This document shows positions 10,445-22,661 of a DNA stretch of 64,000 nt, in pieces. Source of the DNA: Ophioderma brevispina (lineage: Eukaryota; Echinodermata; Ophiuroidea; Amphilepidida; Ophiodermatidae); assembly GCA_023653785.1 (NCBI GenBank), contig JAMKCH010019735.1, positions 16,633 to 80,632 on the forward strand. Reading direction: 5' to 3'. The stretch's first letter is position 1. Each line of letters starts with the position of its first letter. The notes beneath the pieces were generated by a model. The model saw nothing but the letters and a program-made list of their open reading frames with translations. It was not told where the DNA came from and ran no database searches. The position numbers were made by a program, and so were the translations under genes.

Positions 10445-13270
10445 ATATGTACAAATCTTGTTTTGCAATCTTTCATAAATTTGAAAAAAAACTTGATCCA
10501 GTGTCTCCATGTTTATTGCATATGCATTTGTCGGTACACTATGTCGGTATCAGGATTTTGTTGAAATATTTTGAGAGATATAGTTTCAGGGACTGACAGT
10601 AGTTTTCCATACAGATATAAAATACGGTGGGGGACAACCGTAATGCATTTTTGGAAGGCCAAAATTTTCATTCAGGGCAAAATGTGTGTCAGATTGGCCT
10701 TCCAGCAATATTTGTCAGGTGGTGTTCCCCCATTTACCCCATAGATAATACCCCTGGGTATATGAAATACATTTATAAGTAGGCCTATATACTTTTGACC
10801 TAGTTCCTAAAATTAACAAAATCTTTATTCACTTATTACATACTGCCACATATGGAGGCTTTCAAATGTAGACTACATTGTTAGTGTGGGCTTTTTATGT
10901 ATATATTATTATATGCCACATCTGTCTGTCTGTATGTCATGATGTCGGTCTGTCATGATGTCTGTCCATCCTTTTTCTCGGAGGTCAGAGGTTGTATGCT
11001 TACGGAACGTGGTGGGTGGGTACGCGGGTGTAGCTTGGGCTAGGCCAGATCAAGTTCGATCGGTTAGCGGATACGCGCCCCACTGGCCGGGTAATTGTAA
11101 AACACGGTTTTCAAACAAGTAGTGCTTTAAAAAGCCAGGTAATTGTGAAAGCTGGGTACCACCTAGTATTGCAATGATCAACCATGCATTGGTGCATTCG
11201 GTGTCCGAAATAGCTCCATATTTGGACCAAAAAGATAGTGAATTATTGTCACTTTTATTCATATGAGCAAGAACTAAATTGGTACTCAAGGTCAGTAAAT
11301 GAGAGCAATTTAATATTCCACCAAAGAAGTCCATAACATATATCTGATAAGTTTATGAAAGTCATTGTCGGAGTAGGGGCGTAGCCAGGATTGATATCTT
11401 TTTTTCTTGGAAAATTTGAAAGAATTTGGATCAAGGAATGACTTTTGAAATATGGGTGGGTAAGCTTATGACTTTAGCCCAGACTTGCCCTATATTTGTG
11501 AAAGTTCCTTTGGGCATTAAATTAAGTGTACATGCTTGATAATTTCTCTATTTAACAGGAAATCTGGTGCTCACATAGCTCAGTTAATCCAAGTAAAAAA
11601 AGTTTCCCTTCCTGCCCGCTTCCTTTTTGCTGATCGCCTCTCTCTTCATCTCTTTATTTAATGCGAAATTTCCAGATCATGAAAATCATGTAACTGTTTA
11701 TAAACTTCTGTAGCTTGTTTGTATTTTTGTTTCCAACAAAATTGTAGCCAAATATTCTTTAAAATAAACTCACGGTCTAGAAACGGCATGGAAAGGAGTG
11801 ACCATAAGTTAAGAAACAGCAACTAGAAAAAGTTGAAATTAGTAGTTGTTTAAAAAAAAAAATAATCGGCTGTGTTGGTAAATTACCATAAAAAGAGCCT
11901 CCTCTTTCCTTTTCTCGAAAAGTCTGGATGAGAAACTGTTTTTGTGTATTTGTTTGTTTGTTAAACTTGAGTTTACACAGACTGTAATTTGGACCTCAGG
12001 TTTAAAAATGAATATTTACCTTTGAAAATGGTATAGATTTAAGGGCAATGCTTGACTCTTAGGCACATGTTGCTATGGGAACCAAACTTGAATCCCATGA
12101 TGCCCACGTTCAATACTGTGAAAAAGAAAGGGAAAACAAGTTTGTACGGAAGTGAACCTTACTATAAGCATGAATAGCAATCCGTTTGTCCAAATCTACA
12201 CAAGTCATTACCAATTAGCCTTTCGGATATTTGAAAGAGTATAGTTGCCGATACCGTGCAACACAAAAATGCACCCAAATTCTCCCTGTCGATTATACCC
12301 ACATAGCAAATCTGACTCTAGGGGTACATGCTCACAAACCAGGCTTAGCCTTGTCTCGGGGACTTTGCCTTTTTGTCGGTAGCCATCCACCTTCCTATGC
12401 AGTGTGTAGCCTAATTGGCGGAGGTTTTTCATATGTGGCCAAGACCTTGGCTTGACTTCAAGCTCTTTAGTTAGGGATTATTTCTGATCCCGTGTTACAG
12501 AGGGCACGAGAATCAAGCATACAGGTAGGTCGAAATAAAATGTAGGTTTTATTTTTCACAGAATGCTGAACACATGTGGGAGAGGATTTGTATTTTGTTT
12601 TACATAAAAAAGATGATTGAATTTTGAATTTGTTGTACGTATTGTTCCTGATACAACGCCCCAGGGGTCGGTGCAGTTTCCAAAGAGGGGATTTATTACC
12701 GTTAAAAAATTGGAAAAGTCAACAATCCCCGAAAAATCACCTTACACAGTTTAGAAAAGATTACTGGGGGTCCAGATGTCGTTATAACACATGAACATCC
12801 AGGAACAGTAGCATTTGGACCTACTTTGTAGAAAGCAGTGATGACAACAGCGAGTATGATACGGATATACACAGTCCTGGCAATTAATCATGTGATTTAG
12901 GTAGCTTAACTCATTTTCTTGAATTTTTTTTATCCAAAAATCGTAGGTGGTGTTTATTAGAGCAGGGGCGTTTATTAGGAACAACACGGTATCCATTTCA
13001 AACTACAATCTGTCATATGGGTTGAGATGCTTAATATACATTAGCGGTTTAAACAGGGGGGGGGGGGGAGGACGGAGGTTGCCACACCCAGAGCACTTTA
13101 CTGGGAGAAGGAGAAGTTGAAAAAAAAGTGCTGAAAAATTCAGGCCTTTTTTTGTCCACTACCAGGAAATTTTCATTCAGCCAAGAAAATCTAGCCTCAA
13201 AAACCACCGTCCAACCAGAAAATGTGATCAAAACTGGGAATTTTGCCCCTCTGGATCAAGTGACCCCAGT
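10445..13270. other. Unassigned intergenic DNA
   Basis: No gene recognised. A TCTGTCTG/ATGTCATGATGTC-rich patch lies at 10920-10970. GTAGGGGCGTAGCCAGGATT at about 11374 resembles the left end of a common hAT-type MITE whose right end is missing. A poly-G run lies at 13057-13068. Overlapping short ORFs at 12208-12455 on both strands have no coding features. Confidence 0.4.
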
Positions 13271-13277
13271 TACGCTA

Positions 13278-14201
13278 GGCACCGGAGTTTGCGCGATTGC
13301 GCAAAACGCGCAACATCGCCGAATTTCGGGTCTATCACATTTTGTTGATTGGTCCATCGGGTCAAATATTTTCACGATTTGGTTAAAAAAAACCCTTTTT
13401 TTAATGTTAATTTGCAATAAACAAACAAAAATGATTATAAATCATATTATGCAAACGTCGGCGAAAATTATGACTCACAAAGCTCCCAATAAGTGCAAAA
13501 TATAGTCCACATGTATAATAAATCCTAGCGTAGAACCCTTGATTAGTTGAACACAGATGACCCGACCTATTTTCCATTGTGAAGCGTCATTATATGGTTT
13601 GCGCTTCGGGCATTAAACAATGAATGATATTCAAAGCTATCAACGCGCGGTTTACGGGTCTTTGTTATATTGGTTTACCATGGGATAATTAATCTCTTCG
13701 GAATTAAACAAATTGGACTTGGCCGCGGTAGGAAGGTTCTTCCCGGAGGGAAATCGGTAGGGCCAGCGGAGAGAGGAAAACAACTTCCCACACATTTCAG
13801 GGCAAGAGTGGCAAAACCTGTAACGCGATCAACGTCATTAGAGACCGGGGCCGGGATTCCCCAATCCACGTGCGAAAGTAAATATTCTCGGGGATGTAGC
13901 AAAGGCCTCAGCCCCGGGCAGCGGCCATCTACATCTGTCAAAATATGGTATTCGGAATATAAAGGGAAAAAAAACAGGGTGAACGATGTGTCTTGTAATT
14001 TTCAGCCGAGAAAAAAAGTAAGAAATAGGATGTACAACTTTGGAAAGTTTGAGCATAGTTTTTGAAAAGCTTTTTCGTGTCCTGGTGATTGTAGGCAAAC
14101 ATAAGGAAACGCATTTTCGTGATTTTTACTTTTAAAAAGCGCGCATTTTAATTACCGGCTGCGCCAATTTTGCCGTTGAAATCGCGCAAAACTCCGGTGC
14201 C
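13278..14201. mobile_element. 924-bp TIR element, TA-flanked
   Basis: GGCACCGGAGTTTGCGCGAT at the left is matched by the reverse complement ATCGCGCAAAACTCCGGTGCC at the right (about 21 bp with a 1-bp indel). TA lies directly outside both ends (13276-13277 and 14202-14203). The central part (13690-13940) is GC-rich compared with its flanks and contains overlapping ORFs of up to 131 codons (13670-14065, +) that match no family I recognise. Probably a non-autonomous DNA transposon that captured unrelated sequence. Confidence 0.7.
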
Positions 14202-14313
14202 TAAGTTACGCCCTTGTTGACATGTCTTGTTTAAAATGCCCCCTCCACCCTGTTAGCATTGTTGAATCCTGGAGATGTGTTCTCCCCCTCAAAAAGGAAC
14301 CCAAGAGGAGGGG

Positions 14314-14998
14314 CACACATTTACGTGTCGTATTGGCACACAGCGCCGCCATTGAATCTTGGCAAACCTTGACAAATCTTCACGGCGCTAGGGAGTTATC
14401 AACAACATCATAAGCGTGAAACTCCACGTAACACAGTGTCAGATAGCGTTGATCGGATATTTTGTACATTGCGGTGCACTGGATATTGCGCGCAAAATAC
14501 TTGGCTATCGTAACGATTACGAACCAACAATATTCCTAAAACTAAATTGTCTAGTTAGCTATGACTAGTTTATAATAGAGGTGTATTTTGGAAAAAAAGA
14601 TGAAAAAAAAAAAAAAACAGGAAAAATGCACATCCATGACAAGCAATTCTTTCTTACCTGATCGTCTTATCAGCCGGCTCAATTCTCGATTGCCGTTGTC
14701 AAGTCATGCCACACCTCAGGCTAACAAAAAACTAGTGATCTAAGGGGTCTTTTTGGTCAGGAACCCATTTAACATCAGAATTGGGACATGATCGTTTGAT
14801 TTCGCGATATCAAAGGTACCGCGAAAAAACCGTTTTCATTCCTTGGTCAAGCTAATCGCAGAGCCTTTAACAAAGCCGTTTGGCTGCTAGGGAGTCCCAT
14901 GACGTAGCGCATGTTAAAATAGCGGCCAAATAGCGATGCGGATACGGAATAGGGCGGCGCTGTGTCCCGACACTACATGCTGGGAGAGTAAATGTGTG
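14314..14998. repeat. Inverted pair sharing ACAGCGCCGCC
   Basis: About 14314-14350 (CACACATTTACGTGTCGTAT then CACACAGCGCCGCC) matches the reverse complement of about 14952-14998 (CACACATTTAC ... AGTGTCGGGACACAGCGCCGCC). The arms are imperfect and some 600 bp lie between them. It may be the ends of an element or two opposite copies of one repeat. Confidence 0.5.
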
Positions 14999-14999
14999 A

Positions 15000-16090
15000 G
15001 GGTGATAGGAAAGACTCCCAAGACAATTGCCATTGATTTCGGGAATTCCTAATTTGAGGAAATACAGAAAGAAATAGAGCATTAGTTCCCAACCAAGGTG
15101 TCATATGGCTCGCAGAAGGAGTCACAAGGTAACTTTTGAAGAAAATTTTAAGTAAATAGGCCTATTAGATTGTAGCAAAATGTTTGGGAAGTCGCCAGAG
15201 AAAATGTTTAGAGAAAATCTATATCCTCAGAAAATCTCCTGGTGTCATTTATGTGTTTTGTCCTCTGAAGGACACTTACAATTCCAAAACATATGAAAAT
15301 TGAATGGGACCAGACGGGCTCACCCACCTTAACCTCAAGAGGAATCATGCACAGACATTTTAGGGGGGGGGGGGGCCCCACCCACTGAATAGAATGCCCC
15401 TTAAAGCAATTTTATCACGAAAATATTATCAGTAGGCTATATAAGGGCACAGAGAGAGCTACAACTTGTTTAACCATAATCATAGTTAATCATCAGACCT
15501 AGACTTACAATGTGTGAACACAGTTGGGTGCGTCTACAAAAGGTCCAATATTTCTTATTAATTTGATCCAAAGAATATTCATATCAGCTTGTCATGGAAT
15601 GTGAAGGGTTACTATCAGAAAAAGTCATGAAATCTGTATTTATAATATTTTAGAGGGTCTTTACCATGCATATATCCTCATTTCCATCGGTTAGTAGCCC
15701 TTGAGTAGCAGAGACTCTTAACGCTTGAATAAAGAAAGAGTAATGGCTTAACCATACCAGGTTGGAATTGGGGTATAAGAGGAATACCGAATGTTTCTGG
15801 TACTGGTTAAGGGGGGGTTTTTTTCACAAGATTTTAGCAATGTTATGCCAGGCTTGCCTAAAAGGCCTAAAACTTGAGATCAAAAGCTCTCAAAAACAGG
15901 TCTAGAATTAATTTTTAAGGTTCATCAACAATGGGTCCCTAGTAAAATCACATTTGCAATATGTGCCCTGTGAAATAACCCCATGGGGTATGGTTTGGTG
16001 CTTGTAGGTGGAAAAAACCAACCCTTGAGTTAATATGAGGGAATATACATTGTGTAAATGCAGGTGCTTATTTGATCGCTTTTGGAAACA
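15000..16090. other. Unassigned intergenic DNA
   Basis: Nothing identifiable apart from a poly-G run at about 15362-15374. Confidence 0.5.
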
Positions 16091-16099
16091 ACTGCCGTA

Positions 16100-16600
16100 C
16101 TTGAGTGAGTACTATCAATTTGATCAGTGGCGTATCGGGCCTGCCGCTCCTGAGGGGGCAAATTTCCCAGTCTTGGGAAATATTTCTTTCAGGGGTCAAA
16201 AGGGCCAATTTTCCTGGTCAGAGCGCTTAAAAAAACGGGCGATTTAGCAGGTTTTTGCATTTTTTCCCGGCCAAAGTAGTCAGGGGGAGCAAAGTTGCCC
16301 CGCACCTGTACGCCACTGATGATTTTGATATCGATGAAAGGCAGGATTTTTTCAGTGTCGTCCATGAATTTCAGACTTCATATTGTTTCTTTCAAAAGAT
16401 AAAAAATATTGCTGTGTTTTAAAGGTTAACAATCATATTAGCACAGTAGTGAAAATAGGGTCGCGGCAATGCAAATTTATCACTGTACCATAACAACTGC
16501 CTTTCCCTGAAACTTGGTGGGAGTTGCGCATATATGAAGTGTCGGGCTTCGTCTATCAAGTAACGGAACCACGTAAATTGAACACGCACCCTTAACACAA
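16100..16600 (+). repeat. Repeat family B, copy 1 (interrupted by MITE)
   Basis: After the MITE at 16125-16318 the text GATTTTGATATCGATGAAAG and following lines align with 28200-28480 (GATTTTGATATCAGATGAAA). Shared phrases include TGTCGTCC.TGAA.TTT, AACAATCATATTAGCA/AACCATCAATATTAGCA and a final TCTATCAAGTA/TCATATCAAGTA. The two copies share about 280 bp. Confidence 0.75.
16125..16318. mobile_element. CAGTGGCGTA-type MITE, 194 bp (hAT-like)
   Basis: TIRs ATCAGTGGCGTA and TACGCCACTGAT bound a G-rich interior. ATTTGAT on the left and ATTTTGAT on the right flank the element. The uninterrupted family B copy at 28.2 kb has a single CGATTTTGATATC at this place, which fits an insertion with a target duplication of about 7-8 bp. 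CAGTGGCG ends are typical of hAT-derived MITEs. Confidence 0.8.
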
Positions 16601-16816
16601 TCATTGCACATATTCTCTTTCATGCAAGGGAGGTTTTACTGATGCGTCCATGTAAATTGTTTTCCGGGGTTTTCACGCTATAGTTTTTCGTCGCTAAATT
16701 GTTGTGATCAATTTATCAAGGGGTAAATGATGATTTCAAGTTAGGACCAAAAAAAAAAAAAAATAGTTGTCTCAACTGATGAGTGGACTTGATAAAGTAA
16801 TGCGTAGCGTGGTATT

Positions 16817-17792
16817 TTTTTTTTTTTTTTTAATTGTCAACTTTGTGCTCGGCAATAAAATATCAATGTGCATGCACCCACTGATCGTCAAATTTCACCA
16901 GTGCTTGTAAATCCACCATGTATCGAATTCTGCAGTCATCGGCAGTATCAACATCAGCGATTTCATGCCTCAGTCCACACAGGGATTTCCCCCAAACAAG
17001 ATTTCAATTGACAATATCTTTAAGAGTTTTTGTTCTTATCAGTTTTGTGGAAGATCCAGTTGTTATAGGGTTGCAGATTCAACGTTACTGAGAATAACTG
17101 GACCATCGTTACTTTTCGAAGCACATGTATATACGCGACGGTGAATTGGACCTTTGGACCGCACACCAGTAAATAAAGTGCCGCAGTGAAATACACACGT
17201 AAATATACCGTGTTGATATATGCGCGATTTTGACCTGAAGCGGCAAGATTTTGCAAGGAAAGGAATCATTATATATCAAATGGTTTGCACATAGATAAAC
17301 TGCTTAATAATGAATTTAATGCAATGGGGTCATCAATTTGGTTTTGCGATATGCGACGCTAAAAAGCCACTTTAGTGACAGTTTCCACCCGTTTCGAGCC
17401 GGCACACTTTACCGGAAGTATATTGCAATTTATTGGTGGTGGAGTGTTTTCACTTCGCACGTTGGTGCAACAGTAGTATCGTATATGCACTCACGTCAAC
17501 GTAAAAAAAATAGTCAGTTCACCGCCGAGAGTCGCAGATTGCGTGAATCGTGCATTTCACAATTTCAGTTTTCAACAAAAATTTGGCGTCATGACTTTTT
17601 TTTTGAAAATAAAAAATAAAAAAAAGTTACGCATAACTTTTTTTCAATTTTCGGCGAAATTTACAAACACGCGCGCGTCAGCTTTGGACAAAAACCATTT
17701 TTTTTTTTTTGGCCTTAGCAAACATGATTGATGACTATAGAATGAGTTTGCCAATCTGCCTAGTACCACTTAACTGGCTAGTAATACAGAAT

Positions 17793-17831
<39 letters not shown>

Positions 17832-18960
17832 ACTTATTTAAAAAAGCTGTCTTAGGCTAAAATTAAAGAATTCACTCAATATTTGAAAGGTGACACATCA
17901 ACTAAGTCTGGTTAAACATGCCTTCATGATCCCTACCAAGACAAAAATATCCTAATAAATAAGAGAAAATTTTGGGAAGGTAATCTGAAGCTGCCCGATT
18001 TAGGCTTAGCCTTTTGAGATGGACATACTGCCAACATCGCTATTGTTTTCACCAAAGGGCAAAAATATGAAGATCGGAAGCATTCAAACCTGCGTGAGCC
18101 CTGGTCTCCGCTATATTTATGTGAACATATAGATGAAACATTACTTGAACTGGGAAGTGGCGTGATTGTGGCAGCAGTCGTGAATGTTTGTTGAGAATGG
18201 AGATATAACTATTTTGTAACATGGGCACCAGAGAACTCAATTATTTTATTTTCAGAGGATAACACATGGACGGTGCATTGATAGGCTAGTAGTGTCTTTG
18301 CATCTTGAAAACCCAAATTTTACTCAAACATTTGCAATTTGTAGTGGAGAAATGTGAAAATATACCACAATGGAGGGCTAGTAAAAAATTGTTTGACTCA
18401 ACAGAGAGATGGCAAGGGGTCAACCCGTGTATCCAGACTGGCTTTTTGAGGGGGACTCCGGAAGGCGCAAAGGATCTGATCGGGAGAAAATAGGCCTGAT
18501 TTTGATATTGTTTTGTTTTGGCATTAAACCCCAGGGGACGGCAACCCCCAAGATATGCCACCGATGGTGTGGTGGCAGAGACAAATCATCCCCCACCTCC
18601 CAAGTCATGTTTTTATGGTATTATTCGAATCCTTGCATGTAAGGTGAGAAATAAAAAAACAAAAACTCAAAAAAAAACCCCAAAAAAAATATTAACTTGC
18701 TTTTGAAAAGTCAAAAACAAAAAGCTCATGCAAATCATCTCAAATCCCAATGGTATATCACGATCCTTAGCCATATTCCACTGACTTCCGCTCCAAGTTT
18801 TTTTTATCATCAGAAACCATAATATTGTATGAGTGCCCCTAATCGTGTGTGCTAATTTTATCTAGCTGAAAGATATCAAGATTTTCTCATTACTGTGTGT
18901 TAAATCGACAAATTACATAGGAGTGGCCTATGGGGTGGTACCGGGATACAAACAAATTCT
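16817..18960. other. Unassigned intergenic DNA with T/A runs
   Basis: Poly-T at about 16817-16833. A small A/T-bounded palindrome around GTTACGCATAAC near 17632. A poly-T run of 33 at 17794-17826. The section at 18400-18610 has overlapping ORFs on both strands but no domain. No gene recognised. Confidence 0.4.
17794..17826. repeat. Poly-T tract
   Basis: A homopolymer run of about 33 T. It could be the tail of a minus-strand retroposed sequence, but no body was recognised. Confidence 0.95.
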
Positions 18961-18972
18961 CAAAAACATTAA

Positions 18973-19320
18973 AGGGGATGGCCCGATTAAGTCTATAAAT
19001 TTTTCATTCTTGATAGAATGGCCTTCACCCGAGAAAAACCCCATCTGTAAAGCTTCACGTCGATATTGCAAGCAGGAGTTTTAATGGGAGCTAACAACAT
19101 GATTTTGTAATCCCTTAGAGTGCTGTGAAAATTAATATTGGTCAAACCCAAAATGGAGCATAGTGCGATTCATAAATCCAAACCAACATCCTTTAGCCAT
19201 AAGATTTACAGGGTAAAATGGAAAAATAGTAGCTGCGCTGCCATACCAAATGTTGACCAACTTCTGGTAAAATCTGGGGTCCTGGGGATGTAGGCTATTA
19301 GTGAATCAGTCCATGGACCT
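18973..19320 (+). mobile_element. TTAA element family A, copy 1
   Basis: A 348-bp element beginning AGGGGATGGCCCGATTAAGT directly after TTAA (18969-18972) and ending AATCAGTCCATGGACCT. It shares its whole length with copies at 25046-25879 and 57358-57697: shared phrases are GATAGAATGGCCTTCAC, ATGATTTTGTAA, AATATTGGTCAA and GGGTAAAATGGAAAAATAGTAGC. The right flank is TGATAAAA, so the right TTAA is mutated here. No coding capacity. Confidence 0.88.
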
Positions 19321-20470
19321 GATAAAATGCATTCATTTGTCCACAATAAAAAACACTTCATTTTACACCAAATCCCCCCACCATTTTTTTGTGATACCAA
19401 AAATTATGTTTCACCAAATATATTGTGGGTATTTTGGCAAATAAATACTTATGGTTACCTAAAATTCACCCTCTACCTAAAGGCCCACCATTTTTTTTTG
19501 GGGGGGGGGGGGTATATGTTCCCTGGGGTATGTAGGGCATGTGGTATACTATAAATTGGGTAATGGGATATGAAATAATTATAAGAAAATCCAGAGATAG
19601 GTACTTGTCTACACACCAGGGCAAACATTTATGCTTGGAAATTTGGCACAAATAGAGCACAAGTCAGATATGTGCTACTAGTATGTCTTTCTCATTGATC
19701 TCAGGGTCTCTTTACAAAAGACATCCACATGTAGTAGGCTTAGCAAGGGGTAACAGATCTGTCCCAGTTCAGACCTAATTGTGATTTGATTAAACTTAAC
19801 AACTTCAACAGCTAGGCCTCGAGTAGGTTAATGCTCTTTTCATGAATGGCCTAGATTTGTATTTGGTTGCCAAGTCGTAACTTGTTGCTATTAACGCTTC
19901 ACCTGGGTTAACAGGTTGAATGTACACGTGGGTGTTTTATGCGATGCTTTTAAACAATTTGTTGTTACAAACTTATCTCAAGAACCACTGATGTAAGATA
20001 GGCTTGTTTGGACTCGTTGATGTTATTTTTTATGCCTGATAAATGAATCTGATATGGCTTTTCGTATTTTAAATTTTGTTACACAAATGAACGTTATCCA
20101 CATAATTCTGGCCCACATGTGCACCGAGTTAACTCTTGTATTTGGAATAGGTCTACATTGAGCCCAAAATTTTGAAGATCATTGTAGGCAATAGTTTACA
20201 ATGTCAATTTGGAATCATGCCGCATAGTAGGCCCCCATATACTCAGGAAACAAACAGGGGCGTCACTTGTCAGATGGGGGAATTTTTGGTTTGAGGCAGA
20301 GTTTCCTGTAGTGGAGGTGGTTTGAGGCAGTTTCCTGTTTGGAGGTGGTTTTGAGGTTTTTTTTGTGTGTATGTGGGGGTGAAAATTTGTAATGAGTGGC
20401 AAAACGACTGATTTAACATGATTTTCAAGCTTTATTCCCAGTCAAAGCTCTAATCTGGGGTAACTAGATT
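19321..20470. other. Unassigned intergenic DNA
   Basis: A G-run at about 19499-19512 and a duplicated phrase around 20295-20350 (GAGGCAGTTTCCTGT.TGGAGGTGGTTTGAGG). No gene. Confidence 0.45.
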
Positions 20471-20479
20471 GCAGACCAA

Positions 20480-20662
20480 GAGGAGGGTACGACATGGAGA
20501 CAGTTCCAGCTATGGTATCCATACAGGGACAAGTCAAGATGGGACGATATAAAACCCAAATGTCCAAAATAGAGGAGGGTCGAATGGAGACAGGTTCCAG
20601 CTTTGGTATCCATACAGGAAAAGTCAAAGATGGGACGATATAAAACCCAAATGTCCAAATTG
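20480..20662 (+). repeat. Two-unit tandem duplication, about 92 bp each
   Basis: Unit 1 (20480-20571) and unit 2 (20572-20662) both start GAGGAGGGT.CGA.ATGGAGAC and end TATAAAACCCAAATGTCCAAA. They differ by a few substitutions and indels, so the duplication is not recent. Confidence 0.92.
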
Positions 20663-21224
20663 TGGCAGGGCAATATTTGAGGTGTATTGATGATGTGAGC
20701 ATCACGAACAAGGCGTTGGAAGACAATTTAAGGATTTGCACCTTGCCCAAATTACTTTCAAAGGCAAGAGCAATATTGGTGGGTGTTTGCTGACTTTTTG
20801 TACAGTCTAAAGTTAAGTTATGTGTTGTTGCATACTTGCATTGTTATTTATTGCAAAAAAAATTATATAAGGCCAAAAAAAAACAGGTTTTTCTTTCCAG
20901 TAGAGCTAGTCCGAACTTAAGCAAAATGCATTTTTTTTACTTTTGACAAGGATTTCCCCCAGAAATACTCACATCAGTACATTCAAATCAGTTGAAAACC
21001 ATATTTGACTGTCAACGTTATTAGTTTATAAAAACATAAATATCGATTTGGTAAATATCTTTTTAGAAATTAAATTTTATCTGAGGCAATTTTTGTTCCC
21101 CCCATAAAACAAAATTTTCTCAGTAAAGCAAATAAAAACAGGCGAACTTGTATTTATGCGATGAGTTCATAACATATGTCCCCGCCAAAATGTCGCGATT
21201 CATAAAACATGTCGATAAATGCAA

Positions 21225-21490
21225 CTACAACTCCCACCCCATCCCCAACACACCCCTAACACTCCACCCCTCCCAAATACCCTGCAAACCCCACCACCCC
21301 TCTCCAACACTCCAAAACCACCGACCCTCTCCCCAACTACTCCCAAACCCCACCCTCATACCCAACACCCATCAACTCTCAGGTCCAATACCTCTGCAAC
21401 ACCCACCCACGCAACACCCCACCCCTCCTAACACCCCTTAATACCCCAACCTTAAACACACCCTTCAACCACCCCAACCCCCACCCCAAT
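21225..21490. repeat. C-rich low-complexity tract (CACCCC-like)
   Basis: Almost G-free on the + strand, made of shifting ACACCCC, CAACCC and CTCCCAA motifs. The ORFs reading across it (His/Pro/Thr-rich) are composition artefacts. Confidence 0.9.
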
Positions 21491-22383
21491 ACCCTGGTAA
21501 CACGCCTCCAGAAAACTTGTACACAGTTCTTGCAGGAAAATTCTCGCAAATTATGCAAATTAGCTACTTATAGATCTTTATGGCCACATTTAAATCAGGT
21601 CGAAGAACTCATCACCCGACTTCTTTTCCACCAAGTACATCATTGTAGCCCTTACGGAACTCCAGATCAATCGTACACAAGGTGGGTTAACATTTTATCA
21701 CGGAACGGACGCTACTCATTTCATCGTCCCCGTTCCGAACTCTTCGGCGAGGGACACCCAACATAAATGACAGTGACTTTTAAAAATCCAGTGACACACA
21801 CCGACTTCTGCACCTCCCCCGAAAAAAAAAAACGGTGTAACAGCATTATCTTCATCCGGAATATGAAAAACTGGAAACAGATTTCATGAACGGACCAAGT
21901 CAAATTTCAAAGACCAAATGTAGCTGTTTATCTTAGCTTTGAATGGAATTCAATTATGACCTGTTGGAAATGCCACTTTGCAACGTAGTTTGTCAGTGGT
22001 GTAATTGGCAGGCACGATTATTAGGGTTTGCTCAATTGTCCCCAAGCGTATCCAACATACTAGGGAACGATTTATGACATGGAAGTGAGGTTGTAAAAAG
22101 AAGGGAAAGCCTCCAGCATTGATAACCTTGGATGACCTGTAATGACAAGTGCAATGTGTGATAGTATTTTTGCAACCAGATATTGTTGCTTGCCATACCA
22201 TCCAAAGGAACTTTTGTATGTGGATACGGTTTTCATTTATTCAAGCTCATAGGTGGACATACTTTACATGTTGTCATCTCTAAGGCGTAATGTGACTGTA
22301 CAGTGTCTATGGAGAAGAACCAAATTTCCCCCCAAGAAGAAAATGCCTTGGCACCCCCCCTAGAAAATGAATTGCACCCCTTT

Positions 22384-22436
22384 CCCCCCCCCCCCCCCCC
22401 CCACCCACCCCCTCCCCCCCCACCCCCCCCCCCCCA
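22384..22436. repeat. Poly-C tract with interruptions
   Basis: A C run of about 50 bases broken by single A and T. It gives a spurious poly-proline ORF. Confidence 0.95.
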
Positions 22437-22482
22437 TTTGCAAAGGTCTGGTTATGCACTGAGATTAAGGCACAGTAGGGTT

Positions 22483-22661
22483 TATACTTCGTCCGGCCTG
22501 AACTAAGGAGTGATGTAATAAACTTTCGCAGCTATTTGCATGCGTAGCGCGAAGCCGACTTTGTACGCACGCGGATTACAACTGCAGCCTACTGCGATTC
22601 GCACGTTGAAGACTGCGTGAAAGCTCTGACGTCACTACTTAGTTCAGGCGGACGGAGTATA
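22483..22661. mobile_element. 179-bp MITE with CRE-like ends
   Basis: Left end TATACTTCGTCCGGCCTGAA(CTAAGGAGTGATGTAA); the right end, reverse complemented, is TATACTCCGTCCGCCTGAAC(TAAGTAGTGACGTCA). The TIRs are about 35 bp. The right arm contains a perfect TGACGTCA (CREB/ATF site) at about 22627-22634; the left arm has the mutated TGATGTAA. The ends fit a TA target. The interior is CpG-rich (GCGTAGCGCGAAGCC). Confidence 0.8.

Noticed and set aside
10920..10970. CRISPR-like or ordered spacer array
   Set aside because: Only a TCTGTCTG/ATGATGTC simple repeat; the genome is eukaryotic.
21148..21441. Pro/His/Thr-rich ORFs
   Set aside because: C-rich simple sequence, open in several frames at once.
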